Source of the DNA: an uncultured Duncaniella sp. | GTDB lineage: Bacteria > Bacteroidota > Bacteroidia > Bacteroidales > Muribaculaceae | NCBI GenBank assembly: GCA_910576785.1 | Contig: CAJTJG010000025.1 | Span: forward strand, 1-38,686 | DNA: 38,686 nt | Reading direction: 5' to 3' | In this document: positions 15,524 through 22,713 of the stretch, piece by piece | Numbering within the stretch: position 1 is the first letter of the stretch | Layout of the letters: every line of letters begins with the position of its first letter | Notes under the pieces: model-generated | What the model was told of the DNA's origin: nothing | What the model saw: the letters and a program-made list of their open reading frames with translations, nothing else | Databases searched by the model: none | Translations under genes and position numbers: made by a program

Positions 15524-16561
15524 ATGGAAAGACGAATATGTTATATCTCGCGTAATTACAAGAGTTTACATTGTGCAGGAGGCATAGCGCGCACCACAAT
15601 CGAGAAAGTACTGTCCGATATGGGCGCCGTGAACCTCGGCCTGCCGCAGGGGCGTTCGCGCAACGGTATTGTGCATGGTGTGCGGGGCTTTGCGAGCATG
15701 ATGCTTGGGCTGTCGAGACTGCGCCGGGGCGATGTGCTTGTGGTACAATATCCCGTCAAGGGCTATCTTCCACTTATCCGAAAAGTGGCCGCCAAAAAGG
15801 GAGTGAAGACCGTGGCACTGCTCATCGATCTTGACTCTTTCAGGGAGAAGACACTTACCCCCGAACAGGAGATACCCATCCTCAACAGCTTTGATGCAAT
15901 ACTCACCCACAATGTCAGCATGCGCCGCTGGCTCTCTTCCCATGGCTGCACATCGCTGATGGTGGACTACGAGATCATGGACTATCTTTATGGTCACTCG
16001 GAGGAGCGTCATGCTCCGGCCAACGGAAAGTATTCGCTCTATTATGTGGGTAATCTCACCCGTCGCAACAATGATTATCTCTACAAGCTGGCACGCCTGA
16101 TGCCCGACACGGACATCTATCTCTACGGTCCCGACTATGACCGCGAGGAAGTGGCGAAACTGCCGAACATACATACCATGGGATTCGTGCAGGATATAGA
16201 TATCATAGAGCGCCACAGCGGCGATTTCGGTATTTCATGGTATGGTTCGTCGCTTGACTCGGCTGAGGGGAAACTTGGCGAATATATGAATGTCAATAAT
16301 CCCTACAAGGTGGGCCTTTATTTCCGCGCCAACTCGCCTGTCATAGCATGGCGAAAGGCCGGACGTGCGGAGCTGATAGAACGGGAGGGCCTTGGCATTA
16401 CCGTCGACTCTCTTGAGGAGCTGCCGGCCATTCTCTCCGCTTTAAGTAGGGAGGAATATGAGAAGATGCTCGCCAGAGTAAAGGTGGTGGGCGAACGTCT
16501 GGCATCGGGCCATTACCTGCGTGAGGCCATGGCCCGGGTGCTCGAAAAGATCGGTGTATAA
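15524..16561 (+). CDS. Glycosyltransferase, galactofuranosyltransferase-like
   Basis: The 345-residue cytoplasmic protein has a two-domain GT-B appearance. The N-terminal Rossmann-like half includes VLVVQYPVKGY and VKTVALLIDLDSFR (a pattern seen in galactofuranosyl-/glucosyltransferase 3-like enzymes). The C-terminal half has YSLYYVGNLTRR, DIYLYGPDY, a nucleotide-sugar pocket GDFGISWYGSSLD, and NNPYKVGLYFRANSPVI. There is no signal peptide or membrane segment. It is monocistronic, bounded by the DnaA-box region and a long hairpin, so no polysaccharide cluster surrounds it. The donor sugar cannot be read from sequence. A role in surface glycan assembly is inferred from the family. Confidence 0.75.
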   Translation: MERRICYISRNYKSLHCAGGIARTTIEKVLSDMGAVNLGLPQGRSRNGIVHGVRGFASMMLGLSRLRRGDVLVVQYPVKGYLPLIRKVAAKKGVKTVALLIDLDSFREKTLTPEQEIPILNSFDAILTHNVSMRRWLSSHGCTSLMVDYEIMDYLYGHSEERHAPANGKYSLYYVGNLTRRNNDYLYKLARLMPDTDIYLYGPDYDREEVAKLPNIHTMGFVQDIDIIERHSGDFGISWYGSSLDSAEGKLGEYMNVNNPYKVGLYFRANSPVIAWRKAGRAELIEREGLGITVDSLEELPAILSALSREEYEKMLARVKVVGERLASGHYLREAMARVLEKIGV

Positions 16562-16570
16562 TAATTGACG

Positions 16571-16679
16571 GAAAGATACAAAGGACGAAGAAAGGACATA
16601 AGCGACAAAAGTATAATTAACTGCACATGAATTAATTATATCTGTCGCTTATGTCCTTTCTTCGTCCTTTGTATCTTTC
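16571..16679. terminator. Very long hairpin between glycosyltransferase and thioredoxin genes
   Basis: Arms 16571-16607 and 16643-16679 pair perfectly over 37 bp. Inside, 16612-16620 pairs with 16632-16640. The 5' arm is nearly all purine plus C, the 3' arm T-rich. It lies between convergent stops and can end transcription from both sides. Confidence 0.85.
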
Positions 16680-16717
16680 TGTATTTTGACACACCGCCAT
16701 GGCGGTTGAGACAAAGC

Positions 16718-17185
16718 TTATACTCCGGTTGAGAGGTAGATGAAGTTGGTGAACTCATCGGCGGTCATGTAGCCTACAGCTGAGTTGTAGCGGCCGTCGG
16801 GCATGAGTACGGTGACCTGCGGTATGGATGATACCTGGAACTGTCTTGCAGGAACAGGACACTTGTCCACGTCCACTGACACAAACAGAGCCTTGCCTCT
16901 CATTGTCTCGGCCACTTCCTCGAATACCGGAGCGAAATTGCGGCACGGTCCGCACCATGTGGCGTTGAAGTCAATGATGGTTGGGAGCTCCTTGTCAGGT
17001 TTGATCTCGGCGTTTGTACCCAGGGTCACAACGCCGCTCACGGCGGCTTTCTCGACGGCCTTTACGGTCTCGGCCTCGGTGCGGTTGCTGTCGGTAGTAG
17101 TGTTGGCGGCTTCAGTTTTGGCTCCGCCGGAACATGATATCATCCCTGCGGCAGCAAGAATGATGGATATGTATGTAAGTCTCAT
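16718..17185 (-). CDS. Periplasmic lipoprotein thioredoxin
   Basis: From the ATG at 17185 this is a 155-residue protein with a lipoprotein signal (lipobox ending MISC, Cys18). A Ala/Thr/Glu-rich linker and a thioredoxin fold (about 55-155) follow. The active site is WCGPC (77-81) and the cis-Pro is Pro122 in SSIPQVT. The upstream in-frame extension of 21 codons is rejected because it runs through a hairpin and breaks the signal peptide. It is probably a membrane-anchored thiol-disulfide reductase or oxidase in the periplasm; the direction cannot be told. It lies 88 nt after mdh on the same strand, with a terminator-like hairpin between. Confidence 0.92.
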   Translation of the reverse strand: MRLTYISIILAAAGMISCSGGAKTEAANTTTDSNRTEAETVKAVEKAAVSGVVTLGTNAEIKPDKELPTIIDFNATWCGPCRNFAPVFEEVAETMRGKALFVSVDVDKCPVPARQFQVSSIPQVTVLMPDGRYNSAVGYMTADEFTNFIYLSTGV

Positions 17186-17204
17186 AGTAGGGATTGATAT
17201 TATA

Positions 17205-17246
17205 GAAGGGAAACAAACAGCGTGTGTCAACTGTTTGCTTCCCTTC
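17205..17246 (-). terminator. Hairpin between mdh and thioredoxin genes
   Basis: Arms 17205-17220 and 17231-17246 pair over 16 bp with one mismatch and a 10-nt loop. It follows the mdh stop (27 nt) and precedes the thioredoxin ATG (20 nt), so it probably ends or attenuates mdh transcription. Confidence 0.65.
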
Positions 17247-17272
17247 ATCAGTTAGTCGTTTACTGACAAGAC

Positions 17273-18208
17273 TCAGAGAGCGCCGGCGAGAGCGGCGTTA
17301 GTCTTGTGAACAGCCTCGGCGCTCTTGTGGAAGAGCTCCTTCTCGGCGTCGTTGAGCTTGAACTCAACGATCTTCTCGATACCGTTGCGGCCGATGATGG
17401 CGGGCACACCGATGCAGAGATCCTTCTCGCCATACTCGCCGTCGAGCAGAGCGGAGCAGGAGATGAGCTTCTTCTCGTTGTGGAGAACAGCCTTGACCAT
17501 CTGAGCTCCGGCTGCACCGGGAGCATACCATGCGGAAGTACCGAGGAGCTTGGTGAGAGTGGCACCGCCCACCATGGTGTCGGCGGCAACCTTGCCGAGA
17601 GTCTCCTCCGAGAGATATTCGCTTGCGGGCACGCCACGATAAGCGGCGAAGCGGGTGAGGGGGATCATGGTGGTGTCACCGTGACCACCGATCACGATAC
17701 CCTCAACCTCGGTGGCGTTGGCGCCGAGAGCCTGGCTGAGGAAATATTTGAAGCGGGCGCTGTCGAGTGCACCGCCCATGCCGATGATACGGTTCTTGGG
17801 CAGACCGCTCGTCTTGTGGATGAGGTAGGTCATGGTGTCCATGGGGTTGGAGATGCAGATGATCACAGCGTCGGGCGAGAACTTGAGCACCTGCTCGGTC
17901 ACGCTCTTCACGATGCCTGCGTTAACGCCGATGAGCTCCTCGCGGGTCATGCCGGGCTTGCGGGGGATACCGGAAGTGATGACAACGACATCGCTGCCTG
18001 CGGTGGCCTCGTAGTTGTTGGTCACGCCGGTGAGTACGGTGGAGGTGTTGAGGATGGAAGCTGTCTGCATGATGTCCATGGCTTTGCCCTCGGATACACC
18101 TTCCTTGATGTCGAGAAGCACCACCTCATCTGCTATAGAGCAGGTTACCAACACATTTGCACATGTTGCGCCAACGTTGCCGGCGCCTACAACTGTTACC
18201 TTTGACAT
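17273..18208 (-). CDS. mdh: Malate dehydrogenase
   Basis: Mdh interconverts oxaloacetate and malate with NAD(H). In this kind of organism it likely serves the reductive branch from PckA-derived oxaloacetate to succinate. The 311-residue protein has the NAD motif GAGNVG (8-13) with Asp33 after the second strand, which favours NAD over NADP. Substrate arginines are Arg83 and Arg89 (IPRKPGMTREE) and Arg152; Asn121 sits in ISNPMD, and the catalytic His is His176 in IGGHGDT. It belongs to the lactate-dehydrogenase-like Mdh class. It has its own promoter (-7 at 18249-18256) and a hairpin after the stop. Confidence 0.97.
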   Translation of the reverse strand: MSKVTVVGAGNVGATCANVLVTCSIADEVVLLDIKEGVSEGKAMDIMQTASILNTSTVLTGVTNNYEATAGSDVVVITSGIPRKPGMTREELIGVNAGIVKSVTEQVLKFSPDAVIICISNPMDTMTYLIHKTSGLPKNRIIGMGGALDSARFKYFLSQALGANATEVEGIVIGGHGDTTMIPLTRFAAYRGVPASEYLSEETLGKVAADTMVGGATLTKLLGTSAWYAPGAAGAQMVKAVLHNEKKLISCSALLDGEYGEKDLCIGVPAIIGRNGIEKIVEFKLNDAEKELFHKSAEAVHKTNAALAGAL

Positions 18209-18248
18209 AGTATCTATCGATTATGTTTAAATAGTTGAAATTCTGATG

Positions 18249-18279
18249 CAAAATTAATGAAAAATTTCCATAATCAAAA
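18249..18279 (-). promoter_or_regulatory. Promoter of mdh
   Basis: Minus-strand TAATTTTG (complement of 18249-18256) fits TAnnTTTG, and a TTG lies 18 nt upstream on that strand. It gives a leader of about 36 nt. Confidence 0.55.
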
Positions 18280-18363
18280 AATAAAAAACAAAGCCCCGCA
18301 AAACAAATTGCATGTGTAGCCACAGATATCAGAAGAATGACGGTGTGACAATGAACAGAAAGA

Positions 18364-19569
18364 TCAGTATCGGAATGTCTTTCTGACGGAACGGGTGATG
18401 GCGAGGAGGTTGCCTGCGGTGATGAGCAGTATGAGGATGACACCTGTGGCAATGGTAGGCCATACGGAGGATCCTTCTGCCCCAAGGGTGGCCAACGGTG
18501 TCTGCCAACGTGAGGAGGCGTAGAGCATGACAGATATGCCGAGGAGCAGGACTATGAGGTTGACTCCTCCGACAAGGCGGTAATAATAGGCTGATATCTG
18601 ACCGGGGGTGTAGCCGAGCATCATGAGGTCGTGGATCTTGGCACGGTTTTTCTGTAGGAGCAGGTAGATGCTGAGCAGGAGTATGAAGAAGGCCAGCAGG
18701 CTGATGACTATGCCTACGGTGATGACCACTCCGGTGATGATGGAGAGGAAATAGGATGTCTTGCCGCCCGCATCCTTATCGCCTGCTATCTCATAGCCAT
18801 GGGCGTCCATGTATGCCATGGCTTCGGGGTCGCCTGCGCGGCGCAGGTGTATGATGATCCGCGAGGGATCTTCCTGTGCGGATCCAGGCTCGCCGAATCG
18901 GGCGTTGGCCCATTCCATGAACTCGCCCGGCACGGCTATGGTGTTGAGTCTGGAGGAGAAACCCGCTATGCGGGCGTCAACCCATTCCTGGCGTCCGCCC
19001 CCGCTGAGGGACAGGCGCAGGGGCACCGCTCCGATGAGCTCCTCCGATAGCTGCGGCAGGCCGCGGGATGTGGCGAAACCGAAGTTGTAGAGCGTGAGAT
19101 AATCCTTTGATATGATCACGGGGACGGGCTGGCCGGGGCGGAATTTCCATCCGCGGGGCTTGACGTCGAAGTATTCGTCGGGGATGGATTCGAGGAACAG
19201 GGCTGTGGAGAATGATGCTCCACCCATGTCGATACTTGCGGCAACGTTGAAGTCGGCGGCGGTGAACTCACCTGTCCCCGCTGCCCACGGCTGCGAGCTG
19301 ATGTCGGCTATCTCGGCGGGGGTGAAACGCGTGTCGGCGGGAGTGCTCCCCATGAATCCTCCGAGTCCTTTCACTTTCTTGGAGATGATGAGATAGTCGG
19401 AGGATACGAACGAGTCCTCGGCCGAGGCTACGGAGGTGACGTCGCGGTAAAACTGGATGGCGGTAAGTACTATGGCGAGTCCCACCAGGTTGGCCAGGGC
19501 ATAGCCGGCTATCTGAGGGATGCTGATATTGCGCCGCAGCAGACGGTATACGGGGTTGCGTGAGGGCAT
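18364..19569 (-). CDS. ABC transporter permease, FtsX/MacB-like
   Basis: The 401-residue membrane protein has one N-terminal helix (about 20-42). A large extracytoplasmic domain (about 45-270, MacB-PCD-like) and three C-terminal helices follow, beginning at VVITVGIVISLLAFFILLL. The FtsX-type cytoplasmic motif KIHDLMMLGYTPGQI lies between helices 2 and 3. This is the LolC/E-MacB topology, in which the permease works by mechanotransmission rather than as a channel. The ATPase gene ends 3 nt upstream and a DUF4836-like lipoprotein gene precedes that, so the three form an operon. The substrate is unknown; lipoprotein or envelope handling is inferred. Confidence 0.85.
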   Translation of the reverse strand: MPSRNPVYRLLRRNISIPQIAGYALANLVGLAIVLTAIQFYRDVTSVASAEDSFVSSDYLIISKKVKGLGGFMGSTPADTRFTPAEIADISSQPWAAGTGEFTAADFNVAASIDMGGASFSTALFLESIPDEYFDVKPRGWKFRPGQPVPVIISKDYLTLYNFGFATSRGLPQLSEELIGAVPLRLSLSGGGRQEWVDARIAGFSSRLNTIAVPGEFMEWANARFGEPGSAQEDPSRIIIHLRRAGDPEAMAYMDAHGYEIAGDKDAGGKTSYFLSIITGVVITVGIVISLLAFFILLLSIYLLLQKNRAKIHDLMMLGYTPGQISAYYYRLVGGVNLIVLLLGISVMLYASSRWQTPLATLGAEGSSVWPTIATGVILILLITAGNLLAITRSVRKTFRY

Positions 19570-19572
19570 GGG

Positions 19573-20235
19573 TCAGAGTTTCAGTAGAGTAAAATGGGGT
19601 AGGGTGAGGTGGTTTCCCACCGAGGTTGCGATGACGGCGGCCGAGCGTGCTGCGGCCTCGTCGGCTATGAGTGAGGCCACGGCAGCGTTGTTGCGGGCGT
19701 CGAGATGGCTCACGGGCTCGTCCACAAGCAGGAAGTCGAACGGCTGGCAGAGGGCGCGTATGATGGCCACACGCTGCTGTTGTCCTTGCGACAGTATGCC
19801 GGCCTGATCGCCGGCCCGGTGGCGCAGGTCGAGGCGTCCGAGCATATTGAGTATGCGGCTCTCGGAGCAATGGCCGGTGAGGCGGTTCTTGACCATGATG
19901 TTGTCCATCACGGAGAGTTCGGGAAATAGACGCATGTCCTGCGGCAGATAGGCGAGCGCCGAGCGCCTGAGCTCGCACCAACGGCTGATGGAGAAGTTGC
20001 GTATATCTTCGCCATCAAACAGTATACGGCCGTCGTAGTCGGTGCGCTCGCCATAGATGAAAGCGCAGAGCGATGATTTTCCCGTGCCGCTCTCGGCTGC
20101 TATCAGATAACTTTCGGGGCGCTTGAATGTAAGACTGCCGGCAAGCCATACCTGCGAATTGCTTACGGGAGGCTCGTTCTCGCTGCCGCGGAATACGCGC
20201 GGCAACGCATGCTCGAGTGTGATCTCGCTTATCAT
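19573..20235 (-). CDS. ABC transporter ATPase, LolD/MacB-like, atypical motifs
   Basis: The 220-residue ATPase has Walker A A47-E-S-G-T-G-K-S54 (first Gly replaced by Ala), the Q-loop YLPQD with Gln99, the signature LSQGQQQR (148-155; usual LSGGQ) and Walker B FLLVDEP (168-174) with Glu173. The H-loop position, usually VTHD, reads ATSVG (203-207), so the switch His is missing. Hydrolysis may be slow or may depend on another residue. The protein stops soon after, without the usual tail. It lies between the DUF4836-like lipoprotein gene (7 nt) and the FtsX-like permease (3 nt). Confidence 0.85.
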   Translation of the reverse strand: MISEITLEHALPRVFRGSENEPPVSNSQVWLAGSLTFKRPESYLIAAESGTGKSSLCAFIYGERTDYDGRILFDGEDIRNFSISRWCELRRSALAYLPQDMRLFPELSVMDNIMVKNRLTGHCSESRILNMLGRLDLRHRAGDQAGILSQGQQQRVAIIRALCQPFDFLLVDEPVSHLDARNNAAVASLIADEAAARSAAVIATSVGNHLTLPHFTLLKL

Positions 20236-20242
20236 CTTGCTG

Positions 20243-21631
20243 TCAGAGCAGTTGCAGTATATTGGATATCACGCTCCCTTCCGAGCCGGGCAGGGAAAGG
20301 GTGAGATGACCCTGCGCTCCGGTGTAGTCACACTTTATGTCCACGCCCCAACCGGGAGCGTTGCCGGTGATACCGGCCAGGGAGGGGATGAGTATGGAGG
20401 CAGCCACTTCCTTGTTGACAAACTGCGGGGCGAGCGCGTTCTGGCGGTTGGGGTCGAAGGGCAGGGTGGATACTGCGAAGCACCCGTCCACACATCCCAC
20501 GTAGAGGTTGGTGCCATATTGCGGTATCACCATAGTGCCATCCTTCTCCACGCGCGGCGTCACTCCGGCAGTGAACATCATGGTACGAATCATGCCCAGG
20601 AGCTGGTCTATCTTCTGCTGCGACATTGCGGCCATGATGAGGAACTGCCAGTTGGAAGGATCGGGATCAGAGAACGCATCGCTGTTGGCCGGCCCTGCGG
20701 ATATGAGCACGGTGCCGTCCACGCTCTCCAGATACGGTGTGATGACAGCAAGGGCGGCCTGAGTCTGGAATCCGCCTGCGAGGGCTGCGAGGCCGGTGAT
20801 GGCGCTCCAGTCGAATTCGGGAGTCACACCCATGGCCACAGTAAGTCCGAACGAACCGGGCACGTAGCCGAGCAGGGCGGGATTGATAGGTTTGAGCCCT
20901 TTGAAGGGTATATCCTCGCCGGTGCCCTTGATGAGTCTGATGTCTGCGTTGAGGCGACCGTCGGAGGTCTTGACGCCCAGAGTGGTCCATGAGGACTCAA
21001 GCAGAGCTTCGTGACGCTCCTTGGCGGGAGTCTTCGATATGTCGGAGCCATTTATGGCGATATCGGCGAGATCACCCCGTGTCAGCGAGCGGGCTATGGC
21101 TTCGATACCCCCTATGGATTCCCCGGCGGCATCGTCAAGGAGCTTCTTTACGGTTTTGACGGGAGCCACATTGTCCTGCAATATCCATACCTGGTCATTG
21201 CTTGCCACTACGGCCATATCATCGCCGAGTGTGCCGGTGTCGAGTCCTCCCGACTTCTCGCCCCATGTGAGCCACGGGGAGTCGATATTCTTAAACTCGT
21301 CACCATCATTCAGGATGAGAGTCATTATGGCGGCGTTGTCGGTAACTATGAGGGCCGTCTCCGAGATATCGGCCGCTCCCGATGTGTGGAGCCGTCCCAT
21401 GAGGTCGAGCAGACCCATAGTGTTCTTCGAGGAACCGATGCGCGATTTAAGGGCAGGGGAGAGGTCGGCTCCGGTGGCCGAGAGGGTGATCCCGGACTCA
21501 TCGCAGAGACGTTTCATATCTATCATACCCGTGGCCTGCGCCGTGGCGGGAATAGTGTCGAGAAGTTCGGTCCGCCTGGAGCAGGACATCATGCAGAGGA
21601 CTGCAATCAACGTGAGAATGATCTTGTTCAT
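20243..21631 (-). CDS. DUF4836-like lipoprotein
   Basis: The protein of about 462 residues has a lipoprotein signal ending in MMSC, then TIPATAQATGMIDMKRLCDESG, which fits the opening of the Bacteroidetes DUF4836 family; the assignment is by pattern only. The rest is a large soluble extracytoplasmic region with no catalytic motif I recognise. Two starts are possible, ATG at 21640 or 21631; I use 21631 because the promoter ends at 21647 and would leave the first with almost no leader. It is first in an operon with an ABC ATPase and an FtsX-like permease, which suggests it works with that transporter. Confidence 0.75.
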   Translation of the reverse strand: MNKIILTLIAVLCMMSCSRRTELLDTIPATAQATGMIDMKRLCDESGITLSATGADLSPALKSRIGSSKNTMGLLDLMGRLHTSGAADISETALIVTDNAAIMTLILNDGDEFKNIDSPWLTWGEKSGGLDTGTLGDDMAVVASNDQVWILQDNVAPVKTVKKLLDDAAGESIGGIEAIARSLTRGDLADIAINGSDISKTPAKERHEALLESSWTTLGVKTSDGRLNADIRLIKGTGEDIPFKGLKPINPALLGYVPGSFGLTVAMGVTPEFDWSAITGLAALAGGFQTQAALAVITPYLESVDGTVLISAGPANSDAFSDPDPSNWQFLIMAAMSQQKIDQLLGMIRTMMFTAGVTPRVEKDGTMVIPQYGTNLYVGCVDGCFAVSTLPFDPNRQNALAPQFVNKEVAASILIPSLAGITGNAPGWGVDIKCDYTGAQGHLTLSLPGSEGSVISNILQLL

Positions 21632-21646
21632 ATGCAACATTTTTTA

Positions 21647-21677
21647 CAAACTTAGTAACAATCACCGACCCATGCAA
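21647..21677 (-). promoter_or_regulatory. Promoter of the DUF4836-ABC operon
   Basis: Minus-strand TAAGTTTG (complement of 21647-21654) and TTG (complement of 21675-21677) are 20 nt apart. It is divergent from the M48 protease promoter. Confidence 0.7.
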
Positions 21678-21718
21678 GTTTTTCGCATGCGGCTATCGCA
21701 TCATGTGTGGAAATTTTG

Positions 21719-21726
21719 TAACTTTG
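21719..21726 (+). promoter_or_regulatory. Candidate -7 element of the M48 protease gene
   Basis: TAACTTTG matches the -7 element and lies 26 nt before the ATG at 21753. No -33 TTG is evident at the usual spacing. Confidence 0.45.
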
Positions 21727-21752
21727 TCATAACAAATCAATCATCAACACAT

Positions 21753-22550
21753 ATGAAAAGCTCAGTTATAACAATTCTCTCAGCACTCGTGCTTCTGTTG
21801 TCGGCTCAGCCCGCCTCAGCACAGTTCAATCTCAAAAGAGCCGCCAACGCAGCCCTCAAGACTGCCAAGGCCTTCACTCTCACCGATGAAGACATGGCCG
21901 CCTATGTCAAGGAGTCGGTGGACTGGATGGACAAGCACAACCCCGTGCCCGGCGATGACGATCCCTACACCATCCGTCTGAAGAAGCTCACCGACGGTCT
22001 CACCGATGCCGACGGCATACCCTTGAATTTCAAGGTCTACGATGTGATCGATGTGAATGCGTTCGCATGTCCCGACGGCAGCGTCCGTGTCTTCTCCTCG
22101 CTTATGGACATTATGAGCGACGACGAACTCATGGGTATCATAGGCCATGAGATCGGCCACGTAGTGAAGCGTCACTCCAAGAACGCTTTCAAGCAGGAGC
22201 TCCTCACCGGTGCCCTCAAGGATGCCGTGGCATCGACCAACGGCAAGGTGGCAGCCCTGACCGACTCTCAGCTCGGCACTCTTGGCGAGTCGCTGGCCAG
22301 CGCCAAGTTCTCGCAGAAGCAGGAGAAGGAAGCCGACGACTGCGGCTATGATTTCCTCGTGGCCAACGGCCGTAACCCCTGGGGCATGGTGATGTCGTTC
22401 GAGAAGTTCCTCACACTCGAGGAGGGCGCTTCGCAGAAGGCAAGCTACATCTCCAAGATGTTCTCCTCTCACCCCGAGACCAAGGAGCGCATCAAGCGCA
22501 TGAGCGAACGCGCCACCAAGGACGGTTTCACCCGTCCCGAGGCTAAGTAA
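21753..22550 (+). CDS. M48-family metalloprotease, exported
   Basis: This protein has 265 residues and a signal peptide (MKSSVITILSALVLLLSAQPASA, cleavage near 23). The zinc site is H132-E-I-G-H136 within GHEIGHVVKRH, and the third ligand is Glu193 in EKEADDCG. This is the layout of periplasmic M48 peptidases related to BepA/LoiP, which tend outer-membrane assembly. There is no TPR extension as in BepA, so it is closer to the short LoiP type. The true start is the ATG at 21753; the reading frame is open further upstream, but that stretch lies on the opposite strand of the DUF4836 gene. It is followed by a long hairpin. Confidence 0.92.
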   Translation: MKSSVITILSALVLLLSAQPASAQFNLKRAANAALKTAKAFTLTDEDMAAYVKESVDWMDKHNPVPGDDDPYTIRLKKLTDGLTDADGIPLNFKVYDVIDVNAFACPDGSVRVFSSLMDIMSDDELMGIIGHEIGHVVKRHSKNAFKQELLTGALKDAVASTNGKVAALTDSQLGTLGESLASAKFSQKQEKEADDCGYDFLVANGRNPWGMVMSFEKFLTLEEGASQKASYISKMFSSHPETKERIKRMSERATKDGFTRPEAK

Positions 22551-22573
22551 GCCCGCAGCGGAGCATACTGCAT

Positions 22574-22653
22574 CATAAGGGAACAAAAGAAACAAATCGT
22601 AATCGATATGTGATGTATCGGTTCGGAATATTTGTTTCTTTTGTTCCCTTATG
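22574..22653 (+). terminator. Long hairpin after the M48 gene, overlapping the metH promoter
   Basis: Arms 22574-22597 and 22630-22653 pair perfectly over 24 bp around a 32-nt loop. The 3' arm is T-rich and contains the TTG (-33) of the metH promoter. Confidence 0.75.
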
Positions 22654-22662
22654 TTACTTTTG
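22632..22662 (+). promoter_or_regulatory. Promoter of metH
   Basis: TTG at 22632-22634 and TACTTTTG at 22655-22662 are 20 nt apart. The start near 22666 leaves a leader of about 48 nt, too short for a cobalamin riboswitch. Confidence 0.65.
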
Positions 22663-22713
22663 TATCTTTTTCAAAGGAACACTATATTTTCAACTCCCAA
22701 ACCACTACCACAT

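Noticed and set aside
22663..22713. Cobalamin riboswitch before metH
   Set aside because: Only about 48 nt lie between the predicted transcript start and the ATG, too short for the known fold.
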